Positions 9,441 through 18,974 are shown, numbered from the stretch's first letter. The stretch is DNA of 64,000 nt from Muribaculaceae bacterium (GCA_017651515.1 JAGCCU010000006.1:1-64000); one strand, 5' to 3'. Numbers and translations: made by a program. The notes: generated from the letters alone by a model not told the origin.

Positions 9441-9919
9441 TGTTTCAGTTCTATCAGTTTCTCCAACAACTCGTTCTCGGCACCATCGGTGTAGCCGTTG
9501 TGTTTGTAAACGATTTGTCCGCTCTCATCGATAATTATTACGAATGGAATCATTTGAATGCCCAAGGCGCGTTTTAATTCGCCGTTTGGGTCGAGAAGCA
9601 CGCGATACGGCCATCCGTTGGCATCCACCAACGGCTTGACACGCTGAGAAGTCTGTGCCTAATCTATAGAGATTGCAAATAATTCTACGCCGGTTTCTTC
9701 TTGCCATTCATCATAGACGTCGGCAATGGCACTCAGCTCGCGCATGCATGGCTTGCACCATGTTGCGAAGAAACTAACAATTACCGGTCGGCCAGGACCT
9801 GCCAGTGTATCGGTACTCACTTTGTTGCCCTCAATGTCGTTCAGTTCAACAACTGGCATCTGTGCACTTGCTGTTAAAGCGCAAATCGTAAGCAATAAAC
9901 TAAATAATAACTTTTTCAT
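9437..9919 (-). pseudogene. TlpA-like periplasmic thioredoxin with an in-frame amber codon
   Basis: A 160-codon frame reads as one complete TlpA/ResA-type thioredoxin except for a TAG at 9659-9661 (codon 87). Before the stop come a signal peptide (MKKLLFSLLLTICALTASAQ) and the active site FFATWCKPCMREL. After it, in the same frame, are the rest of the fold (VLLDPNGELKRALGIQMIPF with the cis-proline, and a normal C-terminus). No compensating start codon is evident just after the stop except a GTG at 9631. Codon 87 may have been GAG, AAG or CAG. The intact flanks suggest a recent mutation or a sequencing error. TAG is used as the normal stop by several neighbours, so genome-wide recoding is unlikely. 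It is the first gene of the operon and overlaps DUF6029 by ATGA. Confidence 0.8.
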
Positions 9920-10032
9920 GTTACATGAGTTTTATATAAATGGCAAATTTCGCAATAAAAATTGAAAAATGCAAGCATTACACATTATTTATTATTTTAC
10001 AATAGAAAATTGGTAGAAATCTATAAATAAAT

Positions 10033-10062
10033 GAGGGTGTGTAATGAGACAGACACACCCTC
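10033..10062 (-). terminator. Probable terminator downstream of the alpha-2-macroglobulin gene
   Basis: Inverted repeat GAGGGTGTG (10033-10041) / CACACCCTC (10054-10062) with a 12-base loop. On the minus strand the stem is followed by a T/A-rich tract. It separates the large gene from the thioredoxin operon. Confidence 0.7.
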
Positions 10063-10081
10063 GTAAATTTTACTATGTTTT

Positions 10082-13000
10082 TTATTCGGCAGGTTGGACG
10101 GTTAGGATGTTGCCGGCACTGTGCGCGGTGACATCGGGCGACTGCTGGCTTTGAACGGTTGCCACACCACTGCTGAACTGTCCTGGAGCAGTAACGAACA
10201 CATCGTAGGTAATGACGTGAGTTCCTTTGCGAAGACGATCGAAGAACAGGTTGGTGCCGGCATCGCGTGTCTCGCGGTAGTGTCCCACGCCGTCGCTTAC
10301 GCGGTAGCCGCTGGTTCGGTCAACGGGCTCGAAGCAAGAAGCACGCTCGTCGGTGAGCGTCATATAGTCCATATCGCGCCCGCAGGTGATGGTGAGTCGT
10401 ACCTGCACCTTGTCGCCCACGCGCAAGCCATTATTTTGCGGCTTGCCGCTCGGTGTGAGAGGATATAAGTCCTTATGAATGCTCAAGTCAGGAATACTGG
10501 CTTCCTGCACCTCACTCATGGGTAGGCTGTACTGCCAGTAAACAGCACCCCAAGCGGGACTGTTGCCACTTCGCTCTATGTTGATTTGGCTGCCGGAATG
10601 TGCATCAATGTTCTTACGGCAATAACCCATATAGGCATCGAAGCGATCCATTTCTACTGGCTTGCCGTCAAGTGTGATGACCGGTGCCTGTGCACGGTCG
10701 AGCCACTGGCTTCCGGTGGAGAGGAGGGCGTAGGTGGCGTCGGCAGCGAGGCTGCTGCCTCCCCAATCGGTGGTCTGCTTGCTCAGAAGCATCCATTTGC
10801 GCACTTGGTTGAGTTCATCCTGTTGACGGTCAACCTCATGCAGAGCTTGCAAGACAGTACTCGTCACAGCCACTTGCGACGGTGTGTACCATCCGTGTCC
10901 CATATAGCTGTCCCAATACATTCCGTGCAGCGAGTCGGTAAGTGCAAATTCTCTGATTGACTGCACGAGCGGCATTGCCTGCTTGTGCATTCCTTCGTGT
11001 TCGAGCGTGATGGCGTAGAAGGCTTTTTCGCCGAGAGAGAGATCCATCTTGTTCCACTTCTTGCCCATGTTCTTAAGCGTCTTTTTGAAGAGCTTTCGGC
11101 TGGCCTTGGTGTGTTCTACGTCGGGGAACAATGAGCGCACGTATGCGTAGTCAGAGAAGATGTCGTTCTTGAACTCCTTTTTCTTAGATAATTCAACGTG
11201 AGTCTTGTCGTAGTAAGTCACGGCTTTGGATATCATATCGTTGAGTTTGTCATCCTTTGGCAGATAGCCCAGGTTGCGGATTTCGCCAATCAGTTCGAGT
11301 ACTTCTTCCGTAGTCCACAGCGATGACTTACATCCGTCATAGCGGTACCACGTAAAGCCTCCGTCAGACAATTGCAGGTCACTCAAGGCCTTCACCAGTC
11401 GGTCGTGTTCATTCTTAGCTTCGGTGGGGTCGAAATAGGTGGCGAGTTGCTGCATCTGCAGTGTCTGGCGTTCGCTGTCGCGCAGCCAAGGTGAAGTGAT
11501 GAGGCTGCCAATCTTCAGGTCGCTGTTACGGCTGAGTGCCGACACGAGCATAGAGTCCTGGCAGTTCTCTTTCCAATAGTTCACAGCTTCGCGGATGATG
11601 GGCTGCGAATTTGCCACGCCCTGAGCCACATCTACTGCGTAGAACGTGTGTGCTATGCTTGTAGCGACAAAGCTGTTGTCGCTGGCGATGCTTGGCAGTG
11701 CGGTGACAGTGTACCACACGGGATTGTCACAGTATTCAAGCGTATATCTTGCAGTCTCTGGAGCATTGGGCAGGGTAGCGGTGAATGTACTTTGGTCAGC
11801 ATTGATGAACATCGGCAGCGACTCGACGATGGGCGAAATTGCTGTTAGAACCGGAATCATTGTCTGCTCTCCATCGCTGAAGTCGGCATTTGCAGCCCTC
11901 ACTCGGAAGCCGAGATATGGGATTGTGTCAGGCACATTCCAGTCGATTGTCAGAGCTTGAGTTGCCTTTGCATCAAGTGCTGGCTTAAACGTCTGCGAGG
12001 TGTAAACGTTCATAGTGCGTGGGTCGAAAATCTCAACGATTGCATCGCACTGCTGGGTGGCATCTGTGGCATTCTGCAATGTTGCCGCGAGTGACACCTT
12101 GTCGCCTTGTCGTACAAATCGTGGCAGCGATGGCTTTACCATGATGGGCTTTTGCGTGAGCACGTTCGGAGTCCAAATGTTAGTGCTAAGTTCCTTGGTG
12201 AAGCCGAGTGCCTGCACGAGCCATGTAGTGTTAAAGTCGGGCGCATTGAACTCAATGGTTACATTGCCCTGTTCGTCGGTTTCAAGCATTGGCTGCCATA
12301 GTGCTGTTTTTACGTCGGCCATGCGTAATTCAACTTTGTCGAGGAGAGCCATGTCAACTTCGGCCTGTTGCCCGGCACTTTCTTCTTCGTCGGTTTCTTT
12401 AATAGAACGACTTTTTTCCTTATAGTTAACTGCTGCTCCAAATGCTGCTTGTGTTTCGTAAATGCGATAGCGCATTGATGAGCATCCTTCCCATAGTTTA
12501 GTGTTGTATTGGATTAGTCTTGGCTCATCATAGTAGGTTTTGGAGTCCAATCTTTCGGCTTGCCAACTACTGGTGTTCTGAATGCTCGAAGCAAATCTCA
12601 TGCACCAAGCCTTCATAGGTGTGCAAGAGAGCAGTGACGGGGCAAAACTCCAAGTATTGTTCTTCAAATCGTGAATAGCTTTGTCAATCATCTCAAGCAT
12701 AAGCGCTCCCTGTTGTGGCTTGTCGGCGTTGCCCAACAGTTGCAGTTGCCATCGTTCTGGTTTGCCTGGTATAAGCTTGTCGCGGAATGCAGTAGCTTTG
12801 ACTTTTAACGGTCTGACATTGACTGGTGAAGTCATACTAACTTCCTTGTTGTAGAATTTTGCTTTATACAAGCTGGTGAAATTGAGAGTGAGCGTTTCAT
12901 GTGCCACATCAGGAACTTTGAATGTGAACTCGGTGATTCCACGCTTAAGCTCAACCCATCCTTGTTTCAGTACTTTTTCCCGTCCGTATGCCACGTAATA

Positions 13001-15595
13001 GACGTGTGCCTTTTCGATGCTTGCTCCAATGGTTACGTGTGCCATGTTGTTTTGGTCAATGTAATAGCCGTCGGAGGGAATCCAGAGAGGTACATCGTTT
13101 ATTGGTGGCTGAGAGTCGGAAGGCCTGTATAGGGTAATGTCAGCACTCTTTTTTTCATAGTAGCTGTCGGTTCCTGGAATGGCTATGCGTAGTCTGTATT
13201 GTCCCGATGGGAAGCCGGTAAGGTCGATTACCGGATCGGCAAGCGACATTGTTCCTGTTGCCACGGTGTCACTGTAGTTTCTGAACAATATCCATTCCAA
13301 ATGTTCGGGAAGCAGGGTAGAGTCGGAACAATTGATGGTTACAGGCACGCGCACCGGTTTAGTGTTGCTGATGTCTGAGAAAGAGTTGTCTAACGTCAGC
13401 TTACGTTTACTGCCGATGTGGAAGACGGCATCGGTCTGCTGGCTCTCGCCCCCGACATTTGTCACCTGTACGTGAGTATCATAGATGTAGTGGCAGTAAC
13501 TGTGGTGTTGGTTCTCGTAGAAGCGTTCGGGAGCAAATGTGACAGAGAATCGTCCATCGGCATCGGTTCGCACTACGGTGTCGGCCACCTCGGTGTTTCT
13601 CAGTCGCACAGGATGATACATAGGTCTGCGCCAGCAAAGCCAGTCCCATTCGCGTTGCCGCATCGAAAGCTTGACTTCTGCATTGGCCACGGGCATGTCG
13701 GTATAAGTACGCGCCTTGCCAGTAACTGTAATGGGTTCGCCAGGTTTGTATGCCATGTCGTAATAATCCATGTCGACGTGGAATGTAGGCGTCTTGTATT
13801 CGCTTACTTCCACATCGTGGCTGCAGGAGCATAAAGGGCCGCTCTTGTGTGTGGACATACGCAGCATGTAGGTTCCCAACAGTCGGTCGGAAGGTACGGT
13901 GAATGAGCCTTCAACACGACCGTAACTGTCGGTAGTGAGTATCTGTTGGTCTATTAATTTGCCATTAGCATCGCTAAAGGAAATTTTTACTTCTTGACCA
14001 GGTAATATTTGTCGTGTGACAACTGAAGTGAAATAGACGATACCTACAAAGTGGATTGTCTCACTTGGTCGATAGATAGCGAGGTCGGTAAAGAGCTTGC
14101 ATCTGTTGCTGACTGATTCGCGGTTATCGATTCGCCGGAATTCTGAGTATGGCCCAAAGTGGTCATCTCCTTTAGAAACGGTGTATTTCGTGGTGGCGTA
14201 GCCAGTATTTTCGGGTAGGGTAATTGTGCCATCGGCATTGGTGGTCTCGCTCCAATTGTCGCCTTTTACAGTGGCTCCGGCCACTGGAGAACCATTCACT
14301 ACATCCACCACTACGATGCGGTTATCATTGTCGTTATCGGCAATGGAAAATGATGTAATGTCATAAATCTTAATCACTTCTTTCCAATCCACTTGTTCAA
14401 GCATGGTGGTTTTTCCCTTGGCATTGACATATCGTGGGACGATTACGTATGCGCCGTAGGTTAACGGTTGAATGGTTACATAAAAAGACGTGTCGTATGG
14501 TACGGTGCCTGGAGCATCCACCTCCATAGTGCTGACTCGTTCCATCTCCTTTATTTTGAAGCGGTTCTCCTTGTATTTCGGGGAAAGCATTTCGTCGGTG
14601 AGGCGATACACGTCCACATTGAAGTGGTTCACGTTCCTCACCGAAACATGCACCTTGAGCGGTTCACGTGAATTCCATTGCCCGTCATGCGAAAGCTTCA
14701 CGCTGCTGCGCTCAATGTAGGCAATGTTGTTGCGCACGTCGTTGGCATATATGGATTTGGAATACTTAGCCACATAGTTGCGAAGTATGCCATAGTCTTC
14801 ATCATTGTCCATTTCTTCGAGCAAAAGCCCGTTGATTTCTTCATTCGGGTGTAATGCAATGATTTTCATCAAATCATCGTGAGCGCCACTCCACGAGTAT
14901 TTCACTTCAAGGTTTTCCTTTCTGACCCATGTGTTGGCTGTAATATTTCCTTCGGTGGAACTTAAGCGGAGCTGTTTAAGCTGCTTTTTCAGGTCGCTGC
15001 TAACGTAAGGCAGGCTCTGGTTGATGAGAAACTGGTACAGAGTAGGAACGTAGGTAGCACCTAGTTTGTCGCACGTGATAATGCGTGGCATGCTTGTCAC
15101 CGGTACGGCGCATAATGCGGCGGAATCGGCAAGCGACTCCATCACCAGCTCGTCAATTCGGTTTTGGAACCGTTCATGAGTCCATTGAGCGTATGGGTCT
15201 CGTTGCGTTGCCTTGGGGTCGGGGTCATACAGATCGAGGTCATCACCGCCCCTGCGGTCTTCGGGAATGAAAGCATTGCAGTAGGAACTCATTACCACTG
15301 CTTCGAAATGTCGTAGCAGGGCCCGTGTGGCAGGATTATTCTCGCGTGAAATGGTTTTTTCGATGCGGTCGATGATATTGGACATCTTATCGCGAGACAA
15401 CTGGCTCTGTGCTATTGATGCCCGCACGATGGCATCCACCACCATCTGTCCGTCTCCTTTGGCGAGGGCTTTTTCAAGGTCGCTCTCAGCCTCCTTGGTC
15501 ACTTTCTTGGGAAAATTGAAATCGGGGCCATCATCACGACTCCATCCGTTCATGGCAAATAGTGCAATCAGCACCACTATAAGAATTCGTTTCAT
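10082..15595 (-). CDS. Alpha-2-macroglobulin family protein, thioester motif absent
   Basis: 1837 residues with a signal peptide (MKRILIVVLIALFAMNGWS). The MG2-type segment YRPSETIHFVGIVYF lies near residue 510, and the macroglobulin core LWQPMLETDEQGNVTIEF...PDFNTTWLVQALG near residue 1100. The C-terminal half holds an alpha/alpha-toroid-like helical region and a final beta domain. Where family members with thioester chemistry carry CxEQ, this protein reads ALPSIASDNSFVATS (around residue 1300), so it cannot form the covalent trap by that route. Bacterial homologues guard the periplasm against proteases or act in envelope repair. Here no penicillin-binding protein 1C neighbour is present; the next genes encode the thiol cluster. 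The ATG at 15595 is supported by the signal peptide and a -7 box upstream. Confidence 0.88.
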   Translation of the reverse strand: MKRILIVVLIALFAMNGWSRDDGPDFNFPKKVTKEAESDLEKALAKGDGQMVVDAIVRASIAQSQLSRDKMSNIIDRIEKTISRENNPATRALLRHFEAVVMSSYCNAFIPEDRRGGDDLDLYDPDPKATQRDPYAQWTHERFQNRIDELVMESLADSAALCAVPVTSMPRIITCDKLGATYVPTLYQFLINQSLPYVSSDLKKQLKQLRLSSTEGNITANTWVRKENLEVKYSWSGAHDDLMKIIALHPNEEINGLLLEEMDNDEDYGILRNYVAKYSKSIYANDVRNNIAYIERSSVKLSHDGQWNSREPLKVHVSVRNVNHFNVDVYRLTDEMLSPKYKENRFKIKEMERVSTMEVDAPGTVPYDTSFYVTIQPLTYGAYVIVPRYVNAKGKTTMLEQVDWKEVIKIYDITSFSIADNDNDNRIVVVDVVNGSPVAGATVKGDNWSETTNADGTITLPENTGYATTKYTVSKGDDHFGPYSEFRRIDNRESVSNRCKLFTDLAIYRPSETIHFVGIVYFTSVVTRQILPGQEVKISFSDANGKLIDQQILTTDSYGRVEGSFTVPSDRLLGTYMLRMSTHKSGPLCSCSHDVEVSEYKTPTFHVDMDYYDMAYKPGEPITVTGKARTYTDMPVANAEVKLSMRQREWDWLCWRRPMYHPVRLRNTEVADTVVRTDADGRFSVTFAPERFYENQHHSYCHYIYDTHVQVTNVGGESQQTDAVFHIGSKRKLTLDNSFSDISNTKPVRVPVTINCSDSTLLPEHLEWILFRNYSDTVATGTMSLADPVIDLTGFPSGQYRLRIAIPGTDSYYEKKSADITLYRPSDSQPPINDVPLWIPSDGYYIDQNNMAHVTIGASIEKAHVYYVAYGREKVLKQGWVELKRGITEFTFKVPDVAHETLTLNFTSLYKAKFYNKEVSMTSPVNVRPLKVKATAFRDKLIPGKPERWQLQLLGNADKPQQGALMLEMIDKAIHDLKNNTWSFAPSLLSCTPMKAWCMRFASSIQNTSSWQAERLDSKTYYDEPRLIQYNTKLWEGCSSMRYRIYETQAAFGAAVNYKEKSRSIKETDEEESAGQQAEVDMALLDKVELRMADVKTALWQPMLETDEQGNVTIEFNAPDFNTTWLVQALGFTKELSTNIWTPNVLTQKPIMVKPSLPRFVRQGDKVSLAATLQNATDATQQCDAIVEIFDPRTMNVYTSQTFKPALDAKATQALTIDWNVPDTIPYLGFRVRAANADFSDGEQTMIPVLTAISPIVESLPMFINADQSTFTATLPNAPETARYTLEYCDNPVWYTVTALPSIASDNSFVATSIAHTFYAVDVAQGVANSQPIIREAVNYWKENCQDSMLVSALSRNSDLKIGSLITSPWLRDSERQTLQMQQLATYFDPTEAKNEHDRLVKALSDLQLSDGGFTWYRYDGCKSSLWTTEEVLELIGEIRNLGYLPKDDKLNDMISKAVTYYDKTHVELSKKKEFKNDIFSDYAYVRSLFPDVEHTKASRKLFKKTLKNMGKKWNKMDLSLGEKAFYAITLEHEGMHKQAMPLVQSIREFALTDSLHGMYWDSYMGHGWYTPSQVAVTSTVLQALHEVDRQQDELNQVRKWMLLSKQTTDWGGSSLAADATYALLSTGSQWLDRAQAPVITLDGKPVEMDRFDAYMGYCRKNIDAHSGSQINIERSGNSPAWGAVYWQYSLPMSEVQEASIPDLSIHKDLYPLTPSGKPQNNGLRVGDKVQVRLTITCGRDMDYMTLTDERASCFEPVDRTSGYRVSDGVGHYRETRDAGTNLFFDRLRKGTHVITYDVFVTAPGQFSSGVATVQSQQSPDVTAHSAGNILTVQPAE

Positions 15596-15619
15596 ATAAT
15601 GTTTTTTAGGTTGTGACTA

Positions 15620-15627
15620 CAAAATTA
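15620..15627 (-). promoter_or_regulatory. -7 box for the alpha-2-macroglobulin gene
   Basis: Read on the minus strand the bases give TAATTTTG, a TAnnTTTG match 25 bases upstream of the ATG at 15595. No convincing -33 element was found. The rest of the 15596-15892 gap is AT-rich and contains only this box and the divergent promoter of the next gene. Confidence 0.55.
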
Positions 15628-15835
15628 GTGCAAGCAGAATGCAATAAAAAGAATCATTGTTATTGCTTAAGTGCAGCCTAATCTCACGTTTTTATCGCAA
15701 ATTTAGAGTAAACTTGGATTAAAACCAAATTTATATCTGAATTATTCATTATTCTGGCATTACTATTATTTTTGACACATATTGTCAAAATGGGTTTAAT
15801 AATAAATGAAAACAAGTTTATCATAATGTGAAATA

Positions 15836-15867
15836 TTTGCTTAAACCAATCAATAATAGTACTTTTG
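15836..15867 (+). promoter_or_regulatory. Bacteroidota-type promoter of the TlpA lipoprotein operon
   Basis: TTTG at 15836-15839 (-33) and TACTTTTG at 15860-15867 (-7) are separated by 20 bases, the classical Bacteroidota layout. The ATG lies 26 bases downstream at 15893. Confidence 0.8.
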
Positions 15868-15892
15868 CAAAAAAATAGAAAACCTATTAAAG

Positions 15893-16867
15893 ATGAAAAA
15901 GTTATTGTATTTTTTAGCTGTGGGACTTATAACTCTCGCAGCATGTAATCAAAACAGCAACTATAAAGTGGTGGTTACATTCCCCGATAATAGCGCTGAT
16001 GGCGATACAGCTTATCTTACCAGCTACGACAGTGGTGATACATTGCTGACTGGTGTGGTGAAAGACAAGTTTGTCGTGCTCGAAGGCGAGGTTGACGGCT
16101 CGTTCATGTCAAGACTGCTGGTAGCCGGCAAGCGTATCGGCTTCGTTGTAGAAAAAGGCGAAATTTCCATCATGATGCAGGATGGAAAAGCTACCGGCAC
16201 AGCGCTCAACGACCGAATGAATGTCCTTGACGAGGAACTCAGCAAGCTGGAAGATGACTCGTTGATGACTGATTTGTTTTACAAGGCATATAAGTATAAT
16301 AAGGAGAATGCTATCGGTCCATGGGCTTTCAACTATTATCTGATGTATAATTCATTTACTCCTACTCAGATTGACTCTTTGCTCAAAGATGCTCCCGAAG
16401 GCTATCGCAATCTTAAGCGTGTTCAGAAAGCCATCAAGGCTTCCGAGCAGCTTGTGGCAACTGCAGTGGGCAAGAAATTCACCGACTTCAGTGCCCCAAA
16501 CGGAACAGCTCTGTCAAAATATGCCGGTAATGGCAAATACACGCTTGTGGATTTCTGGGCAAGTTGGTGTGGTCCGTGCCGTCGTGAGATTCCAAACATC
16601 AAGAAACTTTATGAGAAGTTTTCTTCGAAGATGAACTTCGTAGGAGTAGCTGTGTGGGACAACCCCGATGATACACACAAAGCTGTTGATGAGTTGGGTA
16701 TCGTGTGGCCAGTGATGGAAGGTGGCAAGAATTGGACAGAGCCTACCGATCTTTATGGTGTCAGCGGTATTCCTCACATCATGCTCATTGACCCAGAGGG
16801 CGTGATAGTAGCTCGTGGTCTGGAAGGAGAAACTATGATAAAGACAATCGAAGACCTTAAATTATAG
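15893..16867 (+). CDS. TlpA-family thioredoxin-like lipoprotein with DUF4369 N-terminal domain
   Basis: 324 residues with a lipoprotein signal ending in the lipobox LAAC (residue ~18). Residues ~20-110 form a beta domain of the DUF4369 type, followed by a helical linker to ~190. The C-terminal third is a TlpA/ResA thioredoxin domain: FWASWCGPCRREIP with CGPC near residue 225 and the cis-proline loop GVSGIPH near 298. Such proteins are thiol-disulfide reductases attached to the membrane facing the periplasm. It leads a plus-strand operon with a porin and a secreted protein of unknown function (spacings of ~30 and ~16 bases). Unlike the gene at 9437-9919, this one is intact and might cover the same activity. 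Confidence 0.88.
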   Translation: MKKLLYFLAVGLITLAACNQNSNYKVVVTFPDNSADGDTAYLTSYDSGDTLLTGVVKDKFVVLEGEVDGSFMSRLLVAGKRIGFVVEKGEISIMMQDGKATGTALNDRMNVLDEELSKLEDDSLMTDLFYKAYKYNKENAIGPWAFNYYLMYNSFTPTQIDSLLKDAPEGYRNLKRVQKAIKASEQLVATAVGKKFTDFSAPNGTALSKYAGNGKYTLVDFWASWCGPCRREIPNIKKLYEKFSSKMNFVGVAVWDNPDDTHKAVDELGIVWPVMEGGKNWTEPTDLYGVSGIPHIMLIDPEGVIVARGLEGETMIKTIEDLKL

Positions 16868-16897
16868 ACACAGATAATAAAAGTGTAATTTCCAAAC

Positions 16898-17908
16898 ATG
16901 AAAAGAATTGCCATTATTTTGGTGCTTTCGTTCATGTCGATGAATATCGTTGCGCAGAATAAACTGAAAAGCACCCTTGATTATTTAACAGAACATTTCA
17001 CATTCAATGGATATGCTCATTTAGGATGGGAATATGGTAGTGAAAGCGATCCTAATAACTCATTCAAGATTAGTCGAATAATCGTATTTACCGATTATCG
17101 CATCAATGATCATTGGGATGCTTTTGCAATGGTCGATTTCAAGGCATTTTCGTTGCATGAAATGTGGATTAACTACAAGGTGGCTCCATGGATGCAGTGG
17201 AAGATAGGTCAATTCAAGACTCCGTTTACTCTTGAGAATCCAATTTCACCTGTGGTGATGGAAATGATTACGCAGATGTCACTTGCAGGTAATTTCATGG
17301 TTGCAGGTTCCAGCACGCTGATGATGCCTGGTGGTGCGGGTCGTGACATCGGTCTGACTGTGTATGGTGATTTAGACAAATGGGCGAGTTATGATTTAGC
17401 AGTAATGAATGGCGAGGGTCGAAACCGCCTTGACGGGAACTCGTGGAAAGACTTCGTTGGTCGTCTCACATTCCACCCCATCAAGGGTCTTGATGTGAGT
17501 GGATCGGTAATACTTGGCAAGGGCAGTTTGAGCAATCTCTCGCTGTATAATGGCGGAAACGGTGATGTGAAAGGCAACTACACGCGCAACCGCTACTCTG
17601 CGGGATTCCAGTTAAAGACCAAACCGGTTAACCTGCGTTGTGAGTGGATGTGGGGCAAAGATGCCGACTTAAAGACCAACGGAGGCTATGCCACGGCTCA
17701 GGTGAACAACATTGGAGTGAAAAACCTCGACATGGTGGCCTCTTATGATCGTCTTGACCTAGGCGAAGAGGAAATTAACCGCTATCAGGCAGGCTTTCAG
17801 TACTGGTTCTATAAGATGTGTCGTATTCAGGCCGCCTATACTTATACCGACATTACTGGCGTTGGACATGAGCATGGAGTGCTCACGCAGCTACAAGTAG
17901 GATTTTAA
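16898..17908 (+). CDS. Outer-membrane porin (OprO/OprP-like)
   Basis: 336 residues with a signal peptide (MKRIAIILVLSFMSMNIVAQ). The body is a run of amphipathic beta strands with the pattern of the phosphate-selective porin O/P family: EMWINYKVAPWMQWKIGQFKTPF, a glycine-rich GGAGRDIGL turn, and a C-terminal strand ending in LTQLQVGF with a final phenylalanine. It should form a trimeric diffusion channel in the outer membrane. Its solute is unknown; the absence of phosphate genes nearby gives no support for phosphate. It starts 30 bases after the TlpA lipoprotein and precedes a secreted protein by 16 bases. Confidence 0.8.
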   Translation: MKRIAIILVLSFMSMNIVAQNKLKSTLDYLTEHFTFNGYAHLGWEYGSESDPNNSFKISRIIVFTDYRINDHWDAFAMVDFKAFSLHEMWINYKVAPWMQWKIGQFKTPFTLENPISPVVMEMITQMSLAGNFMVAGSSTLMMPGGAGRDIGLTVYGDLDKWASYDLAVMNGEGRNRLDGNSWKDFVGRLTFHPIKGLDVSGSVILGKGSLSNLSLYNGGNGDVKGNYTRNRYSAGFQLKTKPVNLRCEWMWGKDADLKTNGGYATAQVNNIGVKNLDMVASYDRLDLGEEEINRYQAGFQYWFYKMCRIQAAYTYTDITGVGHEHGVLTQLQVGF

Positions 17909-17924
17909 TTGATTAAAAAAAGGA

Positions 17925-18782
17925 ATGGTAAAGCGGATTTATTTAATCATACTGTTTACATTTGTAACTTGTGCGGTCTTGGCACAGTCGCCTTGGCCCG
18001 TCGAAGAGCGTGACCGTGACGAGAGCGTGCGTAAGCCAGTCCGCCGTCTACATCCCGAGCGTGACCGTGAAAAGGCCATTAAAGAGTATCTCAAAGAGCA
18101 GGAACGTCTGAATGGTTCAGCATGGAGCGATGAGGAAGAGGCTAAGCCCAACAAGCCAGACCGTCGCAAGGTAGTTAAACGTGTGGCACATCAACAGTCA
18201 TCGACGGTTGACCAGGCTTTCCTTGATGAATTGCTCAGTCACGACTATTCGCTTGGCCCAGTCCTTCCCGAGTATTCTGCCCCTGAGCCATACAAGTGGA
18301 AGGATGAGCCTGTGGAAGCAACCGAGAGCGAATTGATGGCAACGATAGGCAAGGAAAGTCATGGTGGCGCCATGCGCTACATGCCTCGTGGTATAACCAT
18401 GAAGCCTAGTGAAAATGCCTTCTTCCTCTATTTCGATGAACGGTCATATCCTGAATCATTGCGCTTGCGTATTCAGTATTGTGCCGATGACCCCCTGAAT
18501 TTCTCACGCATTGACTTTGTGGTCGATGGCTTCGACTATTCCTACATTCCACAAAATCCCAAGCGCGGAAAACTCTCAGCAAAGTTATACTGGGAGAATG
18601 TTGATAACGTCGTCGGTCAAGATGACAAAGACCTTATTTACGCTTTAACACATTGCCAATGGGCAGAAATGTTGCTCATAGGCGCCGATGGCATCAATCA
18701 TCGCAAAGAATTTACAGAAGAACAACTCGCAAACCTTCGCGCAATGTTGCAGCTGTATCTATTAAAGGGTGGACAGCTGTAA
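17925..18782 (+). CDS. Secreted protein of unknown family, paralogue A
   Basis: 285 residues with an N-terminal hydrophobic segment (MVKRIYLIILFTFVTCAVLAQ) suggesting secretion. Residues ~25-85 are strongly charged (Arg, Glu, Lys) and probably disordered. From ~145 to the end it aligns with the product of 18975-19721: MPRGITMKPSENAFFLYF, SLRLRIQYCADDPLNF, FVVDGFDYSYIP, LYWENVDNVV and DKDLIYALTHCQWAEMLL are matched motif by motif. I do not recognise the family. Last gene of the TlpA lipoprotein operon, followed by a terminator. Confidence 0.7.
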   Translation: MVKRIYLIILFTFVTCAVLAQSPWPVEERDRDESVRKPVRRLHPERDREKAIKEYLKEQERLNGSAWSDEEEAKPNKPDRRKVVKRVAHQQSSTVDQAFLDELLSHDYSLGPVLPEYSAPEPYKWKDEPVEATESELMATIGKESHGGAMRYMPRGITMKPSENAFFLYFDERSYPESLRLRIQYCADDPLNFSRIDFVVDGFDYSYIPQNPKRGKLSAKLYWENVDNVVGQDDKDLIYALTHCQWAEMLLIGADGINHRKEFTEEQLANLRAMLQLYLLKGGQL

Positions 18783-18806
18783 CAGCCTTATATTCAAAAG
18801 ATAATA

Positions 18807-18842
18807 ATGCCTATTTCTCAATGAAATCGGCATGTTTTTTTA
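18807..18842 (+). terminator. Intrinsic terminator
   Basis: Stem ATGCC/GGCAT enclosing ATTTC/GAAAT with one mismatch and a TCAAT loop, followed by a T run from 18835. It ends the TlpA lipoprotein-porin operon. Confidence 0.75.
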
Positions 18843-18913
18843 TGTGTTGGAAGACTGGAAAATCGAGTTTTCAATTAAAAATAAATTTATTTTTGAAAAT
18901 AATTGAATTTATT

Positions 18914-18945
18914 TTTGTAAATTCGAAATATTTGCCATAACTTTG
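18914..18945 (+). promoter_or_regulatory. Bacteroidota-type promoter of paralogue B
   Basis: TTTG (18914-18917) and TAACTTTG (18938-18945) with a 20-base spacer match the -33/-7 consensus. The ATG is at 18975, so the leader is about 25 bases. Confidence 0.8.
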
Positions 18946-18974
18946 CACGCAAACAATAAATCTAGACTTACGCA

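Noticed and set aside
9659..9661. Genome-wide amber recoding as the reason for the internal TAG
   Set aside because: TAG serves as the natural stop of several intact genes here, for example rsgA, the symporter, zapA, the DUF4298 gene and the Fur gene.
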